Shown here piece by piece: positions 12,758 through 22,070 of a stretch of 64,000 nucleotides of DNA. Source of the DNA: Erodium maritimum (Eukaryota > Streptophyta > Magnoliopsida > Geraniales > Geraniaceae); contig OY997588.1 of assembly GCA_963921825.1 (NCBI GenBank), forward strand, positions 9,686,001 through 9,750,000, in the 5' to 3' direction. A model generated the notes under the pieces. The model saw only the letters and a list, made by a program, of their open reading frames with translations. It was not told where the DNA came from and searched no databases. How positions within the stretch are numbered: the first letter of the stretch is position 1; each line of letters starts with the position of its first letter. The position numbers were made by a program, and so were the translations under genes.

Positions 12758-13035
12758 GAGCATCCACAACCATCTCACCGGCAGCTGGTGAGATGAATAA
12801 AAAACTATTTTTTTTGGCTTACAGCCAACACTCCCAGCCAGCGAGCTACAATGGTACAACCTTTTTGTTGGCTATAACAGCCCTTTTTACTCACATAATT
12901 GCTCCCCGCCAGTGATAAGTGCCGGCCTTAAGCTCCCAGCCAGCACTCCTCGCCTGCTCCTCGACAGCTCCCCGCCTCCTCCTCACCGGCGTTTTCTTCT
13001 CGCCACCGACATCTCACCAACGATTGTGGATGCTC
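12758..13035. mobile_element. Tourist-type MITE
   Basis: A 278-bp element whose left end begins GAGCATCCACAACCAT and whose right end is the matching inverted repeat (GTGGATGCTC). The trinucleotide TTA lies directly on both sides (12755-12757 and 13036-13038), the target duplication typical of PIF/Harbinger/Tourist elements. The termini resemble those of the larger Harbinger element at 14849-15793 (GAGCATGCACAACAGG), so that class could supply its transposase. No coding capacity. Confidence 0.85.
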
Positions 13036-13038
13036 TTA

Positions 13039-13700
13039 GGGACGGATGACTAGGTCGATACTTTCAAGTCATCATGCCTAGAGTGGGGCCTGTCCATTAG
13101 GTATCATTTCATCTCTTGTCCAATCAGGTGGCTTTTAGCATGCTCTTTTTTCATGAGATTACCACATCTATCCGAGAGACGACGACATGAGTTGTTAATC
13201 CAAATAAGAGTACAATTCATTTGCACCGAGCTAGTTCAATACGGAATGACCAACCAAACCTCCTACCTGATAATCTACCGTATATCCTCAGAGTAGTCGG
13301 CATTCATCCGACATCAGTCAACAAATGGATGATCTCTAAATTTTTATTGGCAAGTGATCCGCTAAGGATTTTAGATTTGGCTAGTTTTGTTTCGGAGTTT
13401 TTGCATTGCAATTTCAGTACGTAGCCTTCAAACAATTCATCATTTATTAATAATATTTTCCTTTCAAAAAGTAAAACATAAATAAAATTCAAATCGCCTA
13501 TTTATGTTTATTCATATTCAACAATATTATTTTTTTTACTAAAAGGGGTAATATAAATGCAACATATACACATTTTTTACAACGCTTTCATGTGTTTCGA
13601 CATAACGATGAACTCGAACGGAGTATTTAACGAAAAGAATTGAAACAACTAATTACATATTTGATTGGATGACGATCAAAAGAGAAACATAACATGTGAC
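13039..13700. other. Intergenic, no gene seen
   Basis: AT-rich sequence upstream of the MITE end and downstream (3' side) of the minus-strand F-box gene. The part nearest 13700 should contain that gene's 3' UTR and polyadenylation signals, but I cannot place the site. Confidence 0.4.
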
Positions 13701-13707
13701 CCGTGTA

Positions 13708-14695
13708 TTAAAATGAATGTATAGGCCTAACTTCGATACCTTGCACGACAATCCCTCCTTTTAACTGATATCCCTTGACCTCCATCAAAGTCATCTTCAC
13801 CTCATCCCCACTCCCACCATCATTATTGAAGAACTCTCCAAGCTTTATTTCAAGCCAACCATCTTGTCTCTGATAGGGACGATCAACCTTCTTGTCCCCA
13901 TACATTAGGCGCTGCTTCTCGCCGTCTTCACCGCACAAGTATGTTGTGCCCGCACACACACGATTCCCACCCACTTGTACGGACACCTCCGACGGTATCG
14001 CATCAAGGCCGTACGCTCGAGCGCACACTTGGAGGATGAGATAGGCTCCGTACACTGTCTCCTTCGACAGTGCTTCGGTTTTGATCTTCCCATGGATTTC
14101 TAGCCAGCTTGTTGTTCTTAGCTCTGCCACCTCTGCAAACCTATAAATAAACATTTTCATTAAACCTTAATTTAGATAAATCAGAATATGGTAATTAATT
14201 ATAAGTCATGGTGTTGGACTGACCTCGAGTTCGGTACAGGTTTCCAGCACCAATACATGGGATCGTTGCTCCATACAATCAAAAGCTCCCTTGCAGACAG
14301 CATGTATGATATTTTCCCCGAAGATTTGTCTAATTGGAAACTCTGATACATACACGTTCTCAAATCATGATAATCGATCAAATTCGTGCTCGAGGAGAGG
14401 GAAAGTTATGAAAACAACTTACCTTGGTGCCGGCATCGATAAGAGTTAGGTTGCAGAGACGAAAGTAGAGGTCTTTCTTTGAAGAAAAGGTCAGGGGGTG
14501 GACGGCTCGGCGGAGTATGTTGTGGTAGTCATGTGGCAAGAACCTCTCCCAGAGCAAATCCGACTCGGCCGCCGACCGCAGGTCCGACGAAACCAGACAA
14601 TATCTGGATGCATCCTGAGGAGTGGCGAGGGATAGAATGGAGCAAATACATTCCTCAGGCAACATAATTATAATAATCAATGAGTTATGTGTCAT
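13708..14695 (-). CDS. F-box protein of the PP2-B family
   Basis: Three exons on the minus strand: 14695-14423, 14342-14224 and 14140-13708. Splice sites and phase agree and give 274 residues. The N-terminus is an F-box (LPEECICSILSLATPQDASR, then FLPHDYHNIL). The remainder is a phloem-protein-2-like lectin domain, recognised from KSSGKISYMLSARELLIVW, YWCWKPVPNSRF, VAELRTTSWLEIHGKI and the ending GIVVQGIEVRP. PP2-B proteins act as substrate adaptors of SCF-type ubiquitin ligases, with the lectin part proposed to recognise glycans or target proteins. The start used is the first ATG after a TATA box. A second in-frame ATG ten codons later, directly before LPEEC, could also serve. Confidence 0.85.
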
Positions 14696-14765
14696 GGACC
14701 GATCGAGCTAGTTTTGTTGACTTCTTGTTCTTGTTGTATATCTTGATGCGACAACATTATCCTCT

Positions 14766-14777
14766 TTTTATATAGAG
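14766..14777 (-). promoter_or_regulatory. TATA box of the PP2-B gene
   Basis: Read on the minus strand the sequence is CTATATAAAAAG, about 70 bp upstream of the first ATG of the F-box gene. That spacing suits a short 5' UTR. It is the only strong TATA match in the interval. Confidence 0.55.
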
Positions 14778-14848
14778 TTTCATTTACGCACTTTTCTTTC
14801 AGGGTTGTTCTTAATTTTGGATAATGTTTTTAATGGTTCACAGGTCTA

Positions 14849-15793
14849 AGAGCATGCACAACAGGCCGGCTCTCGTCCCTGACCCGCGCGCGTCCGGTCC
14901 GCAGACCGCGTCCCAACCGTTGTGGGCTCGAAAAAAACGCGGTCCGCGGCCCTAAAACAGTCGGTCCGCTCCTCGCTCCTCGGCCCGCGTTTGCTGGCCG
15001 GGCGCGCGCTCCCGGTCCTCGCTCCCTCGTCTGGCGTGGCCCTCTCCCGTGACGCCACATGTCGACCCCAAGCCGACCGTTTGACAACGGTCGGTAACAG
15101 CTAGAATTTTTTTTTAATTCAAAATCAGCAACTTCAAACCCTATAAATACTCAACCCCAATCCTCATTTTTTCCACACCATTCTCCACTTTCACTCTTTC
15201 ATTCTCACTTTCTACTCTCTATTTTCCAAAATGTCTGACGACGAGGTTATGTCCGACGCTGAGGTTCCAACATACGAGGAGCTGGCTGGCCGAATGCCGA
15301 CGTATGAGGAGATGGCAGCCCAAATGCAGCCAGTTGAGCAACGATTCCGGCGGATGATGGAGATGCACATGCAGAGAGCAATGCCAAGGATCTAGAGGGC
15401 CATCCGTGGGGAACCAATGCGACGAGAGATTAACAGAGGTCGTTCTGAAACCCACAACCAATTGATGAGGAACTATTTTGACGAACAACCCGTATATGAC
15501 CCTGATATGTTTAGGCGTCGGTTCCGTATGTGCAGACCACTTTTTCAACGGATTATGGACGCGGTGAAGGCTCACGACAGGTACTTCGAACGGTTTCTGA
15601 TAAAGAATTAAATAAAACAGCAAAATATCAATTAATAATCCAGTCAACACATGGCCTTACTCCCAAGACCTCAGAGGGCCTCTCCACTACAAAACACCCA
15701 CTATTCTGCAGTTTTAGGGCCTCACTTTTGTCCAGTCAGCACAAGGGCCTCACTCCCAGGACCTCACCAAGAACCTTCCTGTTGTTCATGCTC
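14849..15793 (+). mobile_element. Internally deleted PIF/Harbinger element
   Basis: A 945-bp element bounded by 16-bp terminal inverted repeats that differ at one base (GAGCATGCACAACAGG on the left, GAGCATGAACAACAGG read inward from the right). TAA lies directly on both sides (14846-14848 and 15794-15796), the classical Harbinger target duplication. The left non-coding part is very GC-rich (CGCG and CCG clusters) and is followed by an AT-rich leader and the start of a transposase frame at 15231. The transposase is cut off after its N-terminal domain, so the copy is non-autonomous. Confidence 0.85.
15231..15611 (+). pseudogene. Truncated Harbinger transposase, N-terminal part
   Basis: The frame opens with MSDDEVMSDAEVPTYEEL and continues to RRRFRMCRPLFQRIMDAVKA, the N-terminal helix-rich part typical of plant Harbinger transposases (NYFDEQPVYDPDMFRRRFRM). 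An in-frame TAG near 15394 interrupts it, and the catalytic DDE domain is missing because the element jumps to its right end. It cannot encode an active enzyme. Confidence 0.8.
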
Positions 15794-15799
15794 TAATGA

Positions 15800-16455
15800 C
15801 GGGTGGCCAGATTTTTTGGTAGAGGCGCACTAACAATCTAACATCACAAAAAGAAGTAAAATTATAAATATTTCAACAATATGAAAACATAATAAATGAT
15901 TAATTATAAGTTATAACAAATCATCCAAATTTCGTGTTATGAAGGTGTTTTGCAGCATTTTAGTTCTCAACGGAATAAAAAATAGCTATCGATATATTTT
16001 GTTTTCAACCGAATATTTATGATATTTGTATCAAAAAATATTTTCTCCACCGTTACTATAACGTTGAGATTTCAACAAGCTTGAAAATAAATATCCAAAC
16101 TTGAATCCGGCTCGTTTCGTTTTGTTTACTCTCCATAAATATTTGGTGAAAAATATTTTGATTTTATTGAATAAATAATATATTTTAAATTTTATATTAA
16201 TATGCGTGAGACGGTTCACGAGGTTAAAAGATCAGCTCGATCTCGGCTTATATATAAAAAATTGAATCCAATCTTAAACTTGAAATCAAGTTGAATTTGC
16301 TAATAACAAATTCAAATATTTAACAATTGAACTCAAATCGATTCATTTACAACCCCACTTATAAACGGTTGTAGTACGACTAAACTATATAACACTACTT
16401 GCATTTAAGAAAACTAAAAAATTATATTTTTTTATATAAATAATTATATATATAG
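15800..16455. other. AT-rich intergenic DNA, nothing recognised
   Basis: No frame, inverted repeat or RNA gene that I can support. Confidence 0.4.
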
Positions 16456-16459
16456 GGAC

Positions 16460-16880
16460 GATATCCAGTAAAAAACACTCTTATCGTGCAAACTACAAAC
16501 CAATCTAAGTCACAGGATGCGGCCAAGATGATGTCATCAAAGTGCGCACGATGCTGACACGTGGCCCTTTCCTCGCGCGCAACACGAATGGTACCAATAC
16601 TCTGTATAGTATCAGTACTTTGTATGGTACCAGTAGCATGTAAGGTAAGATATCAATACCGTGTTAGGTAAGCTATCAGCACTTTGCATAGTATCAACAC
16701 TTTGTATGTATGTAAGTATCAACACTATGTTAGGTAAGCTATCAATGCTTGGTGCGAGCATCAACAACGAAGCACACACGTGTTAGTATCCTTTGCGTTC
16801 CGATGACGTCAGCGCGCGCATCCTGTGCCTCATATTGGTTCGTAGTTTGCACACTAAGGGGCGGTTTGTATTTGATAGAT
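16460..16880. mobile_element. MITE-like element with internal short repeats
   Basis: Inverted termini with the core GTGCAAACTAC-AACCAAT and CAGGATGCG occur at about 16486-16530 and, reversed, at 16816-16855. Between them (about 16595-16750) a unit built from GTATCAACACTTTGTATG and GTTAGGTAAGCTATCA repeats several times imperfectly. The outer boundaries lie in TA-rich DNA and cannot be fixed, and I see no certain target duplication. Confidence 0.55.
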
Positions 16881-16897
16881 GTTACATATATATATAA

Positions 16898-17796
16898 GGG
16901 TACAATCAGGTGCAAGCCCCTAATTACAATGTAAACCTGCGAACTCAACCACAACGCGCCAAGTGTCGCGCTCAGAAAATGCCCCCATTTTTAATAAAGT
17001 TTAATGATTTAATGATTCCCGCTTCGTTTCAACTCTAGTTTATTTTTTTCTTGTGCCAATATTCTTTTTTCAATGGCTTTCTAACAAGTAGTGTATCTAA
17101 TATGTTTTGATGTGTTTTTGGATGCGGGTGTTGATTTGTTGATATGAGTGTGAAAAGTTGTGATGTGGTTTGCAAATAAGTGTTGTGGTTTGAAAATATG
17201 ATGGATATAGTTTGAGAATAAGAGAGATGTAAGTTTGAATATGAAGGATGTGTGTTTGATAATATGAGAGATATGGTTTGACAATATAAGTGAAGTGAGT
17301 TGAGAATATGAGATTTGTGTGTTTGAGAATATGAGTGATGTGAGTTTGAGAATATGATGGATGCGATTTGAGAATATAAATGAAGTGGTTTGAGAATATG
17401 AGAGATGTGGTTTGCAAATATATATGGGTAGTGTGTGGTTGAGCATGTGTGGGACACAATTTGCAAATATGACCTATATATGTGGTTTGCAATAATAGTG
17501 ATATGGTTTGAAAATATGGTAAATGTGGTTTACGAAGTGTGTCTATCATAATTTTTGTTTGTACACGTATTTTCTTACTTCAAAACATATTCAATATGCT
17601 ACTTGATAGATAAATATCAGAAAAATAAAAATATTGGCACAAGAAAACATTAAATCGGAGTTGAAATGAATCGGGAAAGATCAAATTAATAAACTTAATG
17701 AAAAAAAAGAGCATTTTCAGAGCGTGACACATAGCGTGCTATGGTTGAGTTCGTATGTTCACATTTTAAAAGGGATTCACATCTGATTGTCTCCCT
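16898..17796. mobile_element. Long-TIR element filled with a minisatellite
   Basis: Inverted repeats of about 165 bp flank this element. The left arm contains ACAATCAGGTG, CGAACTCAACCA, AAAATGC and CTTGTGCCAATATT in that order. The right arm shows the same blocks in reverse order on the other strand. The centre (about 17110-17540) is a minisatellite of roughly 20-30-bp units based on GGTTTGAGAATATGAGAGATG. The lack of stops in this repeat produces long artefactual minus-strand frames. There is no transposase. The structure resembles non-autonomous Mutator-type or foldback elements. Confidence 0.65.
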
Positions 17797-17846
17797 ATAT
17801 ATGTAAGAAAAGGGTTTGTACCTGATAGTCAATCTCATCCCTCGGA

Positions 17847-18316
17847 TTTTGGTGGTCATCCGATCTAGTAAATCAATGGTCCAAATTGGTTCTACGTTTG
17901 TATGTAAGAAACAGTTTGTACTACTCCCCCTATATATAGGATATAACTGTTAGGTACAAACTTATATTCTTTCGTAAGAACTACAAACTATCAATCTGAA
18001 CCCTTGGATCGTGGAATAAAATACTCAAATTTAATGCATATCTTTGTAATTAATTTTATAATCAATCACCCACCCCCTGACTTTTGGTGGTCATCCGATC
18101 TAGTCAATCAATGGTCCAGATTAGCTTTACGTTTGTATGTAAGAAAGGGTTTGTACCTGATAGTCCCTATTATATATAGGATAACTATTAGGTACACACT
18201 TATATATATTTCGTAAGAATTACAAACTATCAATATGGGTTCTTGGATCGTGAAATAAAAGACCCAAATTTAATGCATATCTTTTTAATTAATACATATC
18301 TTTGTAATTAATTTTA
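17847..18316. repeat. Tandem duplication of about 235 bp
   Basis: Two adjacent copies start with TTTTGGTGGTCATCCGATCT at 17847 and 18082. Each continues through AATCAATGGTCCA, an AAGAAA-GGTTTGTAC block, a TATATATAGGATA block and CTTGGATCGTG-AATAAAA. The copies differ at scattered bases, so the duplication is not recent. Within each copy the GGTTTGTACCTGATAGT and TTAGGTACA-ACT blocks face each other, which suggests that an inverted-repeat element was duplicated. Confidence 0.6.
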
Positions 18317-18589
18317 TAATAAAAAAAAATTATAGATACATTTAAGAATGTCCATATCTGATTTCTATTCATGTACATCACTGTCAGATCCATAAACGGG
18401 ACATGGAAAATTTATTTCAAGTTGAGCACTAGTTGTAGATCTGGTTAAAATTTACAAGACAATTTGAGGATGTGGAAAATAATTTCCAGTGGAGTACGAG
18501 GATTCTGAGAATAAATTTTCAGAACTCACAATTCCATATTCCACAACATAAACAACATAATCATATTTTGGACAAAATTAGCTAAAAGA

Positions 18590-18715
18590 TCAGTTAGCTT
18601 AGTGGTAAGGCTTTCTTCTAATTTGGGATGTACCTCGGATTTGAATCCCGTTGGATTCAAATTAAAGGTGTACATATTTTTGTTGTTAGTCCTACTGAAA
18701 CCAATAAATAAATTT
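18590..18715 (+). repeat. Candidate tRNA-derived SINE
   Basis: An internal polymerase III promoter-like pair is visible: box A TAGCTTAGTGG at 18595-18605 and box B GATTTGAATCC at 18638-18648, at tRNA-like spacing. The sequence does not fold into a complete tRNA with a CCA-end acceptor stem. The downstream part is unrelated to tRNA and AT-rich, ending near AATAAATAAATTTTATT. This fits a tRNA-derived SINE copy better than a functional tRNA gene. Confidence 0.45.
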
Positions 18716-19795
18716 TATTAGGTATTCATATAACAACAAAATACCTCATAGCCCAATGGTATACTCCTTACCCAAATCCGGTCCACGACCCAGTTGACCC
18801 TTCTTCAACCTCCAGTCGGATCGAAACGACCCAATCGTTTCTCCTCCAATAAGACATCAAAAAATTCGTTTTAACACCTAGAATTTATGGAAATCGAATG
18901 TCCAGATGATTCCCATAATCAAAACACAAGAATAATGCAGAATTTTGGGTTCATATGTGTGTTGTGTTCGTATATGTTGAACACGAGTAAAATAGAGGGA
19001 AAACAAAATATCTTATAGAGTTCTAGAAGGAAAAACAAAGGGTTTCACATATTTTTATTTAAGCATAAAAAAGGTATAAAACTAATTTGATTGATTTAAC
19101 TTTAAAAAAACGAAAAGAAATAAATTTCATAAAAGATGAAATAAGACCATCTTGATTATTTCCCAAAATTTTGTAACTATCCTTTTTGATTATTTGAAAT
19201 ATAGTTTGGCATAAGATCAGTGTATGTGTTTTTAATATATATGTGGACGGGAATCATACACCTTTCCAACAATTCACGACTAACTAATCTATTTTCCAAT
19301 TGCATCATTAATCAAATCCATGCTCCATCAACATGTTTTTCAGTATCTGATTAGGCAAAGAATTATTTTAGTTGCAAGCGGTCCCTTCAAAACCAAGTAT
19401 AGGATAGTGATGCTTAACGAAGTATTCATGGAAAATCGCAATAAGTGTAGGCCATTGTTGATTCAGTTTATTAATAGCAAAACCAGTCACTATACGTATA
19501 ATTAACAAGAAGATGACCAAAACTCATTCATCGATGGTATATCTTTGATCTGTAATTTTTTAAGCCATGATGATAATATAAAAATTAGAGCATTCAATGA
19601 ATTAAAATGTGTAGATGGGGGCAGAAGTGTTTGGATACTCGTAGGCATGCCTACTGTGCTGACGTACCATTGCATGCTGTGAGGCTTGTTTTGACGTGTG
19701 AAATTTTATTATTATATGGTACAGCAGTGGGCCCACACCTGTCCATTCCACACATAATAATTCTTTTGATTTCCTTTTTAAAAGTATTTTTTTTT
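18716..19795. other. Intergenic AT-rich DNA, nothing recognised
   Basis: About 1.1 kb with no protein-like frame longer than about 60 codons and no repeat structure I can define. Confidence 0.4.
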
Positions 19796-20965
19796 AATAA
19801 AGACTCATTAATAAATTAACAAACCTTACAAATCTAATACAAACCAAACCGAACCAAACAAACGTCGTAGCCACCGGTCGTTCTCAGGAACCTGAGGTAC
19901 GACCGGTAAGATGAATAGCTCTCTAGATGAACGACACAGCGCCTAGATAAAACCTACTACCAGGTCGGTCTTCTTTATCGGCTCTCCGGAGATCCGTCGA
20001 TAAAAGATCCCGATTGGACACGCTACCAGAGGTAACAACCACACCTACCGAATATCCAAAAATACGGTAGGGAGGACAAAACAAAAACCAGATAAAGGCA
20101 AACAAAAGAAAACAGATAGGCAACAACAACGAACAAGAACTAGTCGTGACCGGCCTCCGATGTTTGGGCTTAGGATAGGGGCGAGGTGGACGGCACCGAC
20201 GTATGCAGATCCGAACCACTAGGGGCTGGTGCACGGAACTGGCCGGGTAAACACTAAAAGAAGGAACACAACGCTTTGACTGCGGTGTTCCGATAAAAAC
20301 TAGGTGCAGATCTGACCATCGGGTCGGAGAAGGAACATGACAGAGAGGTTCAGTTGGAGGTTGTCTGGTCGTCGTTGTCGGGGGTCCGTCGTGTTCATCC
20401 AAGGGAGATGAGAGCATATGGGGGACTGCCTGCCGGCGGATCTGACCGTCGTGAGCAACAGATCCGGGGGAAGTCCAAGGTGAAGAGAGCATGGATGAGG
20501 ACGAGGGGGATGGCGGGGCCCAAGGTGAACGGAAGGGGGAAAGGATGGTCGGCCGTCGTCGACGTCAGGAAGAGGGGTTGGGGTGGAGCTTGTGAGGTGG
20601 TGCGATGGGATCTGAAATGGTCGGAAAATGGAGGATCCGGTCGGGGGATGGTGGAGGCGTGCAGATCCGGTCGGATGGTGGAGGCAGGTGGCGACAAGAT
20701 GCTTATCCGACCAACAAAGGACGATGGAGGGGCTGTAGTGACGGACGACGACGGACGATGATAGGCTGAGGAACTCGAGCGGAGTTGGCGAAAAGTCGTC
20801 TGGAACTCGCCGGATCTGGCCCGTGGCCACCACTACGAGAGTCACGACCACAATTCTGTGGCCGACCGAAAAGGGACGGTTAGGGTTTTTGCCGAAAAAT
20901 ATCTCAGGGAGAAGAGGTGGGGTGAGAGGTGTTGACAACAAGGGAGGAAAAAGGATGACGGTGAG
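19795..20965 (-). repeat. Non-autonomous LINE-like retroposon, minus strand
   Basis: Read on the minus strand, a C-rich leader ends in T-rich sequence and then an A-rich 3' tail (AATGAGTCTTTATTAAAAAA). The long frames on both strands (213, 189 and 135 codons) are Pro/Ser/His- or Gly/Arg-rich composition artefacts with no domain. The 3' half is related to the plus-strand copy at about 1225-1345, which shows that both belong to one dispersed family. No reverse transcriptase is present. Confidence 0.5.
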
Positions 20966-20999
20966 AAGAAATGGAGGTATGCCACAAGGGTAGGTACAT

Positions 21000-21540
21000 C
21001 GTGAGATTCTTTATAAAATCATTTTTATAATGGTTGATGTAGGATGCATTACAACAACAAAAAATGGGGGAGATAAATTAATAGAATAAGAAGATTTAAG
21101 AGAGAAAATATTGTTAATCGGTAAAAATCAAGGTTCTAAAAATCATTAAGCGTGAGTCGGGTGGTTAGGGTTTTCGAAGATTAATCGAGGATTAGACGGA
21201 GATTAATCGGATTTGTATTTTTCTATTTTTTAAAATTTTCAATAGATATATTAAAAACAAAATATGAATTTCATTATATTAAAAATGGTACGCAATAGCT
21301 CCTCTTGCTAGGGTTTGAGAACTCTCAACCCTAGCCATCCTCCATGATGTCGTCATCGTGTTCTATGGCGCTATCGGGAGTTTGAGCATCTATTGTTCTT
21401 GTCCTGTAAGCTATAGCCGGATCTCGTGCACCAGCGATTGTGTCGTAATCTGATCTTGTAATCGTTATCGTGCACCTTGCCATCATAGAAAATCCAATGT
21501 CTACCCGATGACTACATATGCATGTTTATAGTTTTAGTAT
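21000..21540. other. Intergenic, includes a MITE-like fragment
   Basis: At about 21129-21215 the sequence AAGGTTCTAAAAATC, followed by a GATTAATCGAGGATTAG-type block, resembles the termini of the hAT-type MITE at 58711-59060. It is probably a truncated relative. The rest is featureless. Confidence 0.35.
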
Positions 21541-21543
21541 GCT

Positions 21544-21655
21544 ACTGAAATATAAATATTCTAGTGAAATCACAGAGAATTTTATTGATCTATTTTAACA
21601 CTGAAATATAAATATTCTAGTGAAATCACAGAGAATTTTATTGATCTGTTTTAAC
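21544..21655. repeat. 56-bp direct tandem duplication
   Basis: A 56-bp unit beginning ACTGAAATATAAATATTC is present twice back to back (21544-21599 and 21600-21655). The copies differ at a single base (TCTATT versus TCTGTT), so the duplication is recent. It lies outside any recognised gene. Confidence 0.85.
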
Positions 21656-21699
21656 ACTTGAGTTGATAAGATAAAAAGAAAGAGAATTTACAATACAGC

Positions 21700-21945
21700 A
21701 ATGGTTTTATTTTTTCGCTATTGTGCTACAGGAGTGTCCCTCTGGTCTCAAGTTGTTTTGTTTTGGGTATATTAGGTTAGGACTTTTTTGTTTTTGTTTT
21801 TGTAGTTGTTCCGTGTTTGGTTGCTTTCCCAACTTCGGTATTGTTGAAACTTTGCAATTCGTGGTTGTAGTTTGCCCTCGTGCAAGCTGCTTATGTCTCA
21901 ATTCGAGATTAAGGCTTTATAAAACTTTTCTGATAAAAAATATAT
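21700..21945 (+). repeat. LINE-like 3' end fragment
   Basis: A T-rich plus-strand segment (GTTGTTTTGTTTTGGG, TTTTTGTTTTTGTTTTTG) ends with AGGCTTTATAAAACTTTTC and then GATAAAAAA. It resembles the 3' ends of the other LINE-like copies in the window. It overlaps the region where the OXA2 gene (minus strand) should end its transcript. Confidence 0.35.
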
Positions 21946-22070
21946 ATATCAAATCTAGAAAGAGAAAGAATATATCCATGTGTGGTAATGCAAAAACTCC
22001 TCTCCTGTTTTATTTTCTGGTACAATAAATCATAATCATAATCAAATAGAGAAAGAAATTAGGTAAAAAA

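Noticed and set aside
17035..17549. Overlapping minus-strand frames of 121-150 codons rich in Ser, His and Ile
   Set aside because: They are translations of the AT-rich minisatellite in all frames. A stop-free repeat gives long frames without being a gene.
18590..18680. A functional tRNA gene
   Set aside because: Box A and box B are present, but I could not form acceptor and anticodon stems. A SINE is the better reading.
20300..20941. 213-codon minus-strand frame and a 135-codon plus-strand frame opposite it
   Set aside because: Composition is dominated by Pro/Ser/His or Gly/Arg with no domain. It lies in a dispersed retroposon copy with an A-rich tail.
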